Shown here: in pieces, positions 27,590 to 36,078 of the stretch
Layout of the letters: each line of letters opens with the position of its first letter
Numbering within the stretch: the first letter of the stretch is position 1
Assembly (NCBI GenBank): GCA_021201335.1
Contig: JAJQFD010000039.1
Location: 62,001 to 126,000, forward strand
DNA: 64,000 nucleotides
Direction: 5' to 3'
Origin: Bacteroides sp.
GTDB lineage: Bacteria; Bacteroidota; Bacteroidia; Bacteroidales; Bacteroidaceae
Program-made: the position numbers and the translations under genes
The notes under the pieces: generated by a model
The model's database searches: none
Told to the model about the DNA's origin: nothing
The model's input: the letters and a program-made list of their open reading frames with translations, nothing else

Positions 27590-29947
27590 TTAAAACTCTA
27601 TCTTATAGCTGACTCCAGGCATAACAATTGAAGACCGATATTCTTCCACTTTCTTTTTACGGTAGTTATAAAAATGTCCTCCAAACTCTTTATACCCATT
27701 TGCATTTATAATTTTTAAGGCAAACTCATGAGCAAGTTTGTTTTTGTTTATCTTGTAACTGATCGTAAAATTACTGATGAAAGCTGGTTTCAGTTGTTTC
27801 TCGTAAGCTCTTGATTCATCGTAAACAGCATCCTTCTCAAGTTCAGAAGCTGCTTCATCAATCGGAGAGTATCGGTCTCCACCCTGGAAAGAGAACCGGA
27901 GGTTGACATTTAGGATGTTTTGATTGTATTTTCCAAACTTCCATTCTTTTCCTCCCAGCGCATTCAACAAGTAGTTGCGGTTGAGGCGAGTATCTCTCCA
28001 TACACCATCGCCTCCCTGATATTTGGATTCGAATAGGGAAGTTGTAAATAGATAGTAATATCCATTTGCCAGGTATCTTTCCAGCGTAATATCTATTCCA
28101 TAGTTTTTACCTTTTCCTTTGTTGATCAACGGTACATTTAAATACCAGTCCTGATGGTTAATGATAGAAAATGAACTATCTCTGGCAACCGGAACGTTGT
28201 ACAAATACTGAAAATAAGGTTCGATTTTTAGATGAGTATTTTCATTGATCAACCAGTCATAGGATAAAACAAAGTGATGAGCTTTAGCAAAATCTAATTT
28301 CTTGTTGACTAGCTCATTTCCAGTTTCTGGTGTGGTAACAAAATAATAATCAACTTTCTCATGGCGACTGTGTTTTCCATAAGCAAAACCTATAGAGTGT
28401 TTAGGTTGCATTTGCCATTTAACTCCCAGTCGGGGCTCAATGCTGTAGCGTTTGTTTAATACAAAATATTGGGCATTGAGTCCGACGGTAGCTGTTATTG
28501 TATTTGTTAATCGTATTCTGGAGTGTGTAAACGCGGAATATAGCCAGGTACTTCCATCGCTTTTTGCAAAGTTTTCTATAGGCAGATAGTCATTCGGAAA
28601 GGAGGGGCTTATGTTATAATCAAGGTCATACGCTAGTCTGGTAATGTTAATACCCGTTCTATTGGTATGTCTGGAACTGAACTTCTTATTGATATAGGAA
28701 TTAAAAGAGAGATTCCAGTTGGTTCCTTCCATATCATTTAAACGCGTCCGTTTTTTTGTTTCATCCAGTAAATCAACGTATAATTCATTCTGTGTGAATG
28801 TAGCTGCTAGAGCACTTTTAATATACGTTGTATTATTAATAAAGTATTTATGTCCCATGCCTCCGGCTGCCATACTTTGGTCGAACTGGGCATCATTTTT
28901 ATCTGTCACACTTTCCCATTTGGCTGTATCGGATTTAGCATATTCGCTAAATTTATCGATGACTCCAATTCCCCAGATAGAGAAAGTTCCAGCTCTCTTA
29001 GTCGGAAAGTTGAGTTTGAACGATAGATCCTGATATCTCATCCCCGCAGCTTCTGCCAGTAAACCGGGAAACAAATCATCGGCTAATGCCATGGTAGCAT
29101 AACGATAATTAAATAGATAAGAAGCTTCTCCACCTTTTTTGAACGGTCCTTCAGAACTGACATCTATTCCCATCGTTCCTACTTGGAAAGTATGTTCATG
29201 CTTCCATTTGTTTCCACTACGGAGATTCATATCGAACACGCCGGATAAGGCATTTCCGTATTCTGCTGGAAATGCGCCGGTAAAGAAATCGGAATTATCT
29301 AACACTTGTGAACTTAGTGCCGTCAATATACCTCCCCCCACGCCCGATATATCCGGGAAGTGAGTAGGATTGGGTATTTCAACTCCTTCCAATCTCCATT
29401 GAAGAAATTGCGGAGAATTACCCCGGATAGCAATTCCATTGCTGGATACATTTCCGGCTACGCCTGCAAAAGAAGTAACTAACCGGGCGGGGTCATCAAA
29501 ACCTCCAGCGTAACGACTGGCTTCCTCTACGCTAAGCATACGGGCACTGGCTGTCGCGATATTATTGACAGGTTCCTGTTTATTAATTTTAGGAGTGACT
29601 ACAATTTCGCTCAGTTCATTGATGTTTTCTTTCAATGCTAGGGTTACAAACGCTTCTTTTCCTGCTGAGACAATGATTTCTTTGGCTATGGCCGGTTCAT
29701 AACCTACAATGCTAGCTTGAATATCATACCGTCCGACTGGTAAGTTTTCAAAGCTGAATGTGCCGTCGTGTTTACTTATTACACCTTTTACGGGGTTTGA
29801 ATTTAAAATCTTTACTGTAACAGATACCAGTGTTTCTCCTGAAGCTTCATCTACTATGACTCCCCTTAATGGTCTTCCTGTTTGGGAATAAGCTGCAATT
29901 GTGAGACAACACATGAATAAAGTGCCTAATACTCTTTTAATTTTCAT
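27590..29947 (-). CDS. TonB-dependent outer membrane receptor with carboxypeptidase-like N-domain
   Basis: 785 residues. A signal peptide (MKIKRVLGTLFMCCLTIAAYSQ) precedes a carboxypeptidase-regulatory-like domain (GRPLRGVIVDEASGETLVSV). A plug region follows with NGIAIRGNSPQFLQWRLEGV and FPAEYGNALSGVFDMNLRSG, then a 22-strand-type barrel ending GVSYKIEF with a terminal Phe. It lacks the SusC VVVVGYG hallmark and has no SusD neighbour, so it is a lone receptor; the substrate is unknown. It is divergent from a LuxR-type regulator, with a promoter at 29970-30000. Confidence 0.9.
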   Translation of the reverse strand: MKIKRVLGTLFMCCLTIAAYSQTGRPLRGVIVDEASGETLVSVTVKILNSNPVKGVISKHDGTFSFENLPVGRYDIQASIVGYEPAIAKEIIVSAGKEAFVTLALKENINELSEIVVTPKINKQEPVNNIATASARMLSVEEASRYAGGFDDPARLVTSFAGVAGNVSSNGIAIRGNSPQFLQWRLEGVEIPNPTHFPDISGVGGGILTALSSQVLDNSDFFTGAFPAEYGNALSGVFDMNLRSGNKWKHEHTFQVGTMGIDVSSEGPFKKGGEASYLFNYRYATMALADDLFPGLLAEAAGMRYQDLSFKLNFPTKRAGTFSIWGIGVIDKFSEYAKSDTAKWESVTDKNDAQFDQSMAAGGMGHKYFINNTTYIKSALAATFTQNELYVDLLDETKKRTRLNDMEGTNWNLSFNSYINKKFSSRHTNRTGINITRLAYDLDYNISPSFPNDYLPIENFAKSDGSTWLYSAFTHSRIRLTNTITATVGLNAQYFVLNKRYSIEPRLGVKWQMQPKHSIGFAYGKHSRHEKVDYYFVTTPETGNELVNKKLDFAKAHHFVLSYDWLINENTHLKIEPYFQYLYNVPVARDSSFSIINHQDWYLNVPLINKGKGKNYGIDITLERYLANGYYYLFTTSLFESKYQGGDGVWRDTRLNRNYLLNALGGKEWKFGKYNQNILNVNLRFSFQGGDRYSPIDEAASELEKDAVYDESRAYEKQLKPAFISNFTISYKINKNKLAHEFALKIINANGYKEFGGHFYNYRKKKVEEYRSSIVMPGVSYKIEF

Positions 29948-29969
29948 TCTAATTTGTTTATTTTTGTGG

Positions 29970-30000
29970 CAAAATTAGAGTGGAAAAAAGCTCTGGTCAA
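29970..30000 (-). promoter_or_regulatory. Promoter for the lone TonB receptor
   Basis: On the minus strand, TAATTTTG (29977-29970) matches the -7 box, and TTG (30000-29998) is 20 bases upstream. The ATG is at 29947, giving a very short leader. Confidence 0.55.
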
Positions 30001-30042
30001 TGGTGAATTATAACCATTTTTATCAAATACGTTCTATATCCT

Positions 30043-30762
30043 ATGATAAGTCAGTCAGAGAAAGATATACTTTGGGAAAAACACAGACCTTACGTTGAGA
30101 TTTTGTCGCAGGTAAACAATAGTTATGTATCAGTGACGGAATGGCGTATAAAATGCTTGTATGTTTCACCTAATTTTGGTGATTTTTTTGATTATGTCAG
30201 TGACTATAATCTGAAAACGATTGAAGAACAAGTTGAGATTATTGATGCTTCCATACATCCTGATGATTTGGCTGCGGTGATTAATTTTCAAGATAGAGTC
30301 TTCGATTATATATTTAGTTTGCCTTTTGAAGAGCGGAAGGATTATAAACATATTTTTGAATTCAGAGTAATGGGACCATCCAGAAAGTATCTACGAATCA
30401 TTTTTCAATACCATATTTTGGAAGGAGCTGAAACAAAAGATTATGTCTTATTATTGTTTGTGGCAGATATATCTCCCGAACAAGGTTTGGATGAACCGGT
30501 TAAATTCAAATTAGTCAATTTTAAAACGAATGAAGTCGTAAAATTTCCTTTGTTTGAGGAAAAAAACATGGCATTAACCAGGAGAGAAGTGGAAGTTTTG
30601 AAGCTGGTAAATGAAGGAATGCTGAGTAAGGAGATATCAGATAAATTATCTATCAGTGTACATACTGTAAACAGGCATCGTCAGAATATCCTGGAAAAAA
30701 TAGCTGCAGATAATATGTATGAAGCCATTAGTTATGGACATAAGTTTGGGTTATTGGAATAG
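30043..30762 (+). CDS. LuxR-family regulator with PAS-like N-domain
   Basis: 239 residues, cytoplasmic. The N-terminal 150 residues look like a PAS-type fold (EWRIKCLYVSPNFGDFFDYV, IDASIHPDDLAAVINFQDRV). The C-terminus is a LuxR helix-turn-helix: MALTRREVEVLKLVNEGMLS, KEISDKLSISVHTVNRHRQN. This arrangement is common in Bacteroidetes. It is divergent from the TonB receptor gene, so it may regulate it. The ligand is unknown. Confidence 0.88.
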   Translation: MISQSEKDILWEKHRPYVEILSQVNNSYVSVTEWRIKCLYVSPNFGDFFDYVSDYNLKTIEEQVEIIDASIHPDDLAAVINFQDRVFDYIFSLPFEERKDYKHIFEFRVMGPSRKYLRIIFQYHILEGAETKDYVLLLFVADISPEQGLDEPVKFKLVNFKTNEVVKFPLFEEKNMALTRREVEVLKLVNEGMLSKEISDKLSISVHTVNRHRQNILEKIAADNMYEAISYGHKFGLLE

Positions 30763-30784
30763 TAAAATGGATATTGATTTCTTT

Positions 30785-31547
30785 TTATTCAGATGGAAAA
30801 TCTTTTGCTTTTACAAAACGTCCATCTTCCTGAAAAAGATAATTCTCTGTTTTCAGATTTTTCTTCTCTAAGCCACCAGATGAATTATAGTCCCATATAA
30901 AAGTTTGAACAATATAATTTTTATCCTCATAACTATCAAAAGCAACAGTCGTTGTTTTACCATCTCGTAATTCTTCGAATATACCTTCGACAGTTGGTCG
31001 GTAGGTGAGTTGTTCTATTAATACCCGATTGAGATGCTTGGACACTTTGATACGATAATTTTTCTCGATTTCAAATGTTTGAGTTATTGTATCTAATCCG
31101 TTATTTACTTTTTCCCTTGAAAAAAAGTTGCAAACGATCTTTAGGAATTAAATCGTCAGAAAGGCTATATAATTCCATGATAGGTTCTTCATCAGATTCA
31201 TAATAACGGGTAATAATGAATTTTAAATTTTCTTTTTCTGGTACTCGTGCAACAGAATTGGTTATACTATAGTGCGATTTCATATCCGCTATATCCGTCA
31301 GATAATGATAATCTTTTTCATTGAGATTTTTGTAATTATCAAAGTATTGGAATACATCTTCATGGAAAGATAAAGGTAAATCAATAAGAGGTAAAGAATG
31401 GTAAAGATCATTTAAATGGTTTTTCAGCATCGATTCCTCTGAAATAATGTTACTATTAACTGTATTCTGACTCCTAGAAGATCCACTTTTTGTCTTTCCA
31501 CAAGAAGCGAAAGCCATTAAAAGTGATAAGAAGAAAATAAGTTTCAT
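30785..31547 (-). CDS. Hypothetical lipoprotein, frameshifted in a T7 run
   Basis: Two ORFs (31574-31101 and 31045-30785) read as one if the coding T7 run (31126-31120) had six T: KDRLQLFSREKVNNGLDT would then run into the second frame, giving about 253 residues. The start is the ATG at 31547 (MKLIFFLSLLMAFASCGKTK; lipobox AFASC). The C-terminal half has a YIVQTFIWDYNSSGG / YLFQEDGRFVKAKDF pattern. No domain recognised. An alternative is that the two are separate small genes, but the second has no start near its homologous N-terminus. Confidence 0.6.
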
Positions 31548-31747
31548 ATTTGAACACATGCGGTATTTATACAATAATTACTTTTATTTTATTTGTTAGA
31601 ATATAACAATTTATCTATCGAATGGTTGTACGATGGGGGAATACTTTAAAAACTGTCAAATCATCATTTATTACTATTATTTGCCGGAATCGTTAATTTT
31701 AACTGTTTAAATAGTTAAATAAATCAGTTATTTAACAAAAAATGTTT

Positions 31748-31755
31748 TATCTTTG
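31748..31755 (+). promoter_or_regulatory. -7 promoter box upstream of the NRPS relic
   Basis: TATCTTTG matches TAnnTTTG. It lies about 170 bases before the relic start at 31926. The interval holds a 19-codon frame (from about 31819) and otherwise no gene; it may be a leader. Confidence 0.4.
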
Positions 31756-31925
31756 AAGCGACAAATAAAACACGGGAACATTACATTCAACAAACTTTGC
31801 TTTTACGACAGCAAGTAAATGAAATTATTACATAGTACCACGGTTCTTATTTTTTTGAATGTATGGCTCGCAGATTAGCAAAAAACAGTAGCGCCTAAGT
31901 CAAGCAATTACAAACGCATTAACTT

Positions 31926-34292
31926 ATGAAATTAACGCCTTATCAGTCTATTTTTTATAGAGAATGACTGCAAAACCCTTTAAGAAGTGATTATAATGTA
32001 GTAATGGATAACATAGTAGTGGGTGAGTTGAATTGTGAGAGAAAGAAAGAAACCTTACTTAAATTATTAAATGAACATCTAATATTTAGATTTACAGTTG
32101 AAAATAGGGAAAGCAGTTTTTATGAGAAGAAGAAGGATGAAACAAAAGAAATCATTATTTATCATCCTCATAATCTCTCGAATGATGAAATAAAAGAAAT
32201 TATTTCAGAGCCTTTTAATTTGGAGAAAGATATCTTTTTTCGTTTGCATATCATAAAGTTAAGAGAACAGAAATACAGGATAATCTGTGTTTTGCCTCCT
32301 TGGGTATCAGATGGTATAAAAAGGGAACACGGCATTTTAAAAGGAGAGTCTTTACTGCTGCCAATCCAGGAATGGTTCTTTAGTATCCTGGAAAAAGGAA
32401 AACTACCTTGTTACGATCATTGGAACCAAGCCTGTATGATAAAGGTGCCTGAACTGGATATAAATATCATCAAACAAAGTCTAAATTTACTAAGCCAATA
32501 TCATGATTCTCTGAGACTTGTATTCAGAGAAGGAAATCTTTCTTATTATCAGCAATATGAGAAGCAAATAGATATTCCTCTTGATACGTTAAATGTGAAA
32601 GGTCTGTCGGAGAAAGAAATTGAAGATGAGCTAACTTCCTGGCAAAGTTAGTTTGATATTTTCTACGGACCTCTCTTTCATGTCGGTTACTTGAAAGGTT
32701 TTAAAGACGGAAATGACCGGATGCATTTGGCTGCTCATCATTTGATTGTAGATGCTGTGAGCTGGGGAATAATAGTCAACGATTTTAATCGTATATATGA
32801 TTATCTTTCCACCCATACTCAGGAAACAGATACAGCTATAGAAGTTATCCTGGGAAGCAAAGGAAGTAGTTACCTGCAGTGGACACAAGCCATCTCTGAG
32901 TATCTGAAAAAGGATCAAAAATCTCTTAAAAATGAATTCGATTACTGGAAATCAGTAACCCTGGGTATAAAAGAGAATAATTCGATATTACTAAAACAGA
33001 AAACCGATCAATATTACCGGACTGAATTTACATTAGATATTAATCAAACTGATTCATTATTATCTAAAGTTCACCACGTTTATAACACCCAAGTTAATGA
33101 TATTCTTCTGACTGCATTTTGTAAATCATTGTCGGGGATAACTGGACGTACGGAAAACCATATATTATGGGAAGGGGAGGGGCGTGAAAGCATTTTCCCG
33201 GAGCTTGATATCAATAATACGGTTGGATGGTTTACCAGTATCTTTCCGGTGAAGTTATCTTCTTCAGAGAAAGACCAGGAAAAGTTATTGGTTTCAGTTA
33301 AAGATACATTGAGACGTATTCCTAATAATGGAATGGGTTATGGTCCTCTTATTGGTTACAAGGTAGAATTGCCTTTGGTTGCTTTCAATTATCTGAGACC
33401 GTATGACCAAACAGGGAATATTTCTAATGCATCGTGGTCTTTTTGTAATGAGAATGTGGGGTTAACTATCGCCCGAAGTAATGAAGAGACAAATATATTA
33501 AATGTTAAGGGAAGTCTTATTGGAGGTCAACTTTCGTTTATCATTGAAGGCTATTTGTCTTCAATGCAGATAGAAAACTTATCCCGTTCCTTTAAACAAA
33601 ATCTGGAAAAATTGATTGCTGCTTTAATTACGAAGAAAAGGAGTTATAAGACTTTATCGGATATAGATTTTATTATCGGACAAAAATATCTCGATCATAT
33701 TCAGGCAGAAGAAGAAATTGAAAAAGTTTATCTTGCTAATAGCTTGCACAAAGAGTTTATTTATCATGCCTTACGTATCGGAAATATAGATGATATATAT
33801 CATACACAACTATTATGGAATTATCAAACATCTTTGGAGGTTGAAAAGCTAAAACAGGCCATTCAGCTAACCCAAGAGAAATTTGAAACGCTGCGCCTAC
33901 GCCTTGCCTGGGAAGAAGAGCCGGTACGAATTATAAATAAGAAAAATGAACTCAACTGGGAATATGAAGATATTTCCGGTTTAAATGAGTTGGCACAAAA
34001 TCTCTATATCGAAAATGTCATTGGACTTGACAAAGCTTATCCCTTTAAGCTGAATATCGGATGCTTATTCAGGGTTTATTTATTGAAAAGAAGTGAAGAA
34101 TATTATACCTGTATTTTTACTTATCATTCTGCTATATTAGATGGGCAGAGTGATTCTGTTATAATCAATGATATACAGGATAATTATTTAAGGTTGGTTA
34201 TGCATACTTCTCAGAAACCTTGTCAGATATCAGCAGTTCAGGAAATAAAGACCAATGATCTTTGTTTGTTGGATGAAGCTGTCATCCATTGA
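31926..34292 (+). pseudogene. Nonribosomal peptide synthetase relic: partial C, epimerisation domain, partial C
   Basis: One frame of 789 codons is interrupted by TGA (31965-31967; YRE-stop-LQN, where homologues have Trp) and TAG (32649-32651; SWQS-stop-FDIFYGP). It begins as a condensation domain (MKLTPYQSIFYRE), is cut, and passes into an epimerisation domain: ESLLLPIQEWFFSILEKG, DHWNQACMIKVPE, the catalytic AAHHLIVDAVSW, GEGRESIFPELD, TVGWFTSIFPVKLSS, NNGMGYGPLIGYK. A second condensation-type start follows (ANSLHKEFIYHALRIGNIDD) with a degenerate YHSAILDG in place of HHxxxDG, ending abruptly. Adenylation and carrier domains are gone. The pieces imply an internal deletion in a larger C-A-PCP-E-C enzyme. 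The thioesterase and PPTase downstream are intact. Confidence 0.8.
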
Positions 34293-34344
34293 TTACGTAT
34301 TTTTTCTTCAAGGAATCACGTTGAAAACATCATTTTGCAAACCT

Positions 34345-35133
34345 ATGGTAATACACAACAGTAAAGAGTTATTTAATGTTTCTTTTGGAAAGAAACCTAT
34401 CCTTATCATGTTTCCTTTTGGGGGAGGTAATACCTTTTCCTATAGAGGAATGGTCGAGCAACTGGAAGATACTTTTGATATCGTTTGTACCGAATTACCG
34501 GGAAGACATTTCCTGTCTGGTATGCCTCTGGAAAATAATATGTTGAGGCTCGTGGAATTTGTCTATTCCACGTGGATCAGTCCGTTAAATTTAAACAGGC
34601 CATACATCTTCTTTGGGCATAGTATGGGAGCTCTCATAGCCTATCTGATTACAAAAGAACTGTCCCGTAGAAAGAAAAAGCTTCCTATACATTTAGTCGT
34701 TTCCGGGAGGGCTGCACCTTCTGTTTCTCGTAAAAGTATGTATCATACACTGCCTTCTCCGGAGTTCTTTAGTGTTCTGGAAGAAATGGGAGGCATGTCG
34801 AAAGAATTGCTGGAGAATGATGGTTTCCGGGAATACTTTGAACCCATATTTCGGAGTGATTTTGCGGCGGTAGAAACATATATTTATACAGTTGGGGAAC
34901 AACTGGAAATACCGATTACTGTTTGGACCGGAACACGAGAGAACATCACTGAGAATGCTGCTCAAGCGTGGCAGAATGAAACAACCGTTCCTCTTTCCTT
35001 TGAAAGAATGGAAGGAAATCATTTCTTTATTTTTGAGCATATCCCTTATATTGTATCTTCTCTTAAAAGTATGGTACGGAGTACTGTAGAGTTACCAAGA
35101 ACAAATGTCAGAGTCGTTTCAAATGCGGGATAA
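34345..35133 (+). CDS. Type II thioesterase of NRPS type
   Basis: 262 residues from the ATG at 34345 (MVIHNSKELFNVSFGKKPIL); a longer frame from 34255 overlaps the relic and is unlikely. Alpha/beta-hydrolase fold: FPFGGGNTFSYRGMVEQL, the nucleophile Ser in FFGHSMGALIAYL, a late Asp/Glu region with VWTGTRENIT, and the catalytic His in EGNHFFIFEH. Such enzymes clear misprimed carrier proteins in nonribosomal peptide assembly. It ends 2 bases before the PPTase start, indicating one operon. Confidence 0.88.
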   Translation: MVIHNSKELFNVSFGKKPILIMFPFGGGNTFSYRGMVEQLEDTFDIVCTELPGRHFLSGMPLENNMLRLVEFVYSTWISPLNLNRPYIFFGHSMGALIAYLITKELSRRKKKLPIHLVVSGRAAPSVSRKSMYHTLPSPEFFSVLEEMGGMSKELLENDGFREYFEPIFRSDFAAVETYIYTVGEQLEIPITVWTGTRENITENAAQAWQNETTVPLSFERMEGNHFFIFEHIPYIVSSLKSMVRSTVELPRTNVRVVSNAG

Positions 35134-35135
35134 GA

Positions 35136-35780
35136 ATGAATCTGGTTTATTTCGCAGATATAAATAAATATTCGTGGAATTCTATCAGGCCTTATATAAA
35201 CATATTATCCAATCAAGAAATCAGAAAGATTCTTGATAAAAGACAAGAAAAGGATCAATGTTTAAGTTTATTGGGTAAAATGCTTTTGCTTCATATTTTA
35301 AAAGAATATGAAGATTGGGACAAGAATGTATTACCGGAATTGCTTTTCAATAAATATGGTAAACCTTATATTGAAAGGATGAAAGGGAATTTTAATATTT
35401 CACATTCCGGTAATATCGTTGCCTGTGGATACAGTACAACAGAGGTTGGAATTGATATTGAAGAAATTAATCCTTTTGATTTAGATGAATTTGAAAGAGT
35501 TTTTAATCAAAAAGAATGTAACTTGTTAGAATTAGGGAGTACTACCGATTTTTATCGTATCTGGACTCAGAAAGAAGCTTTGATGAAAGTTACAGGCAAA
35601 GGGTTTTATTTAGATCCTCTGGAGATAGATATAGGAGAGAACCTGATAGAAGAGCGCTTCGAAATATATATCAATGATCAAAGCTATCAGATGTATACCA
35701 CCGAAAGTTTAGATGGATACGTATTAACTACTGCTTCAGGATGCTATGATAGTCCTTGTCTGGCAGAGATCATTTTTTAA
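35136..35780 (+). CDS. Sfp-type 4'-phosphopantetheinyl transferase
   Basis: 214 residues. It transfers phosphopantetheine from coenzyme A to the serine of carrier domains. Motifs: FNKYGKPYIERMKGNFNISH in the N-half, EVGIDIEEI with the Mg-binding Asp and Glu, and FYRIWTQKEALMKVTGKGF. These are the canonical Sfp/AcpT motifs and all key residues are present. It lies 2 bases after the thioesterase. With the synthetase broken, it may still serve the fatty acid carrier or another carrier protein elsewhere. Confidence 0.93.
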   Translation: MNLVYFADINKYSWNSIRPYINILSNQEIRKILDKRQEKDQCLSLLGKMLLLHILKEYEDWDKNVLPELLFNKYGKPYIERMKGNFNISHSGNIVACGYSTTEVGIDIEEINPFDLDEFERVFNQKECNLLELGSTTDFYRIWTQKEALMKVTGKGFYLDPLEIDIGENLIEERFEIYINDQSYQMYTTESLDGYVLTTASGCYDSPCLAEIIF

Positions 35781-35850
35781 TTTGCTTTTTGATTGTTTTC
35801 TTTCAGTGACGAAGATAATTTGAAATTATAAATATGTCAAGTTGGAACAA

Positions 35851-35885
35851 AAAAATAACCCGTTGGAAAACCAACAGGTTATTTT
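35851..35885. terminator. Hairpin terminator between the PPTase gene and tRNA-Asp
   Basis: A 15-16 base inverted repeat (AAATAACCCGTTGG, loop AAAA, CCAACAGGTTATTT) with A and T tracts can act on both strands, ending the PPTase transcript and the tRNA transcript. Confidence 0.75.
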
Positions 35886-35896
35886 CGAGGTTTAGG

Positions 35897-35970
35897 CGGT
35901 ATGGACGGGACTCGAACCCGCGACCCCCTGCGTGACAGGCAGGTATTCTAACCAACTGAACTACCACACC
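35897..35970 (-). tRNA. tRNA-Asp (anticodon GTC)
   Basis: On the minus strand the acceptor stem GGTGTGG pairs with CCATACC, with G73 as discriminator. The anticodon arm CCTGC-CTGTCAC-GCAGG gives anticodon GTC. The T arm carries GGTTCGAGTCC. The 3' CCA is not encoded (GCC follows). It is 74 bases long and structurally normal. Confidence 0.97.
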
Positions 35971-36078
35971 AATTTGTTTTTTCTAGTAACAATCTCTCTC
36001 GATTGCGGTGCAAAGGTAGAGCTTTTTTTTGAATGTGCAATAGTTTAGATGTTTTTTTCTACACAAAATTTCTTTTGG

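Noticed and set aside
31926..34292. TGA read as tryptophan (alternative code) to explain the NRPS and resB stops
   Set aside because: TGG is used for Trp throughout, TGA ends other genes here (for example the NRPS frame at 34290-34292), and the NRPS also has a TAG. Decay is simpler.
34255..34345. Upstream start for the thioesterase at 34255
   Set aside because: The extra residues overlap the NRPS relic and have no thioesterase likeness; the ATG at 34345 fits the fold.
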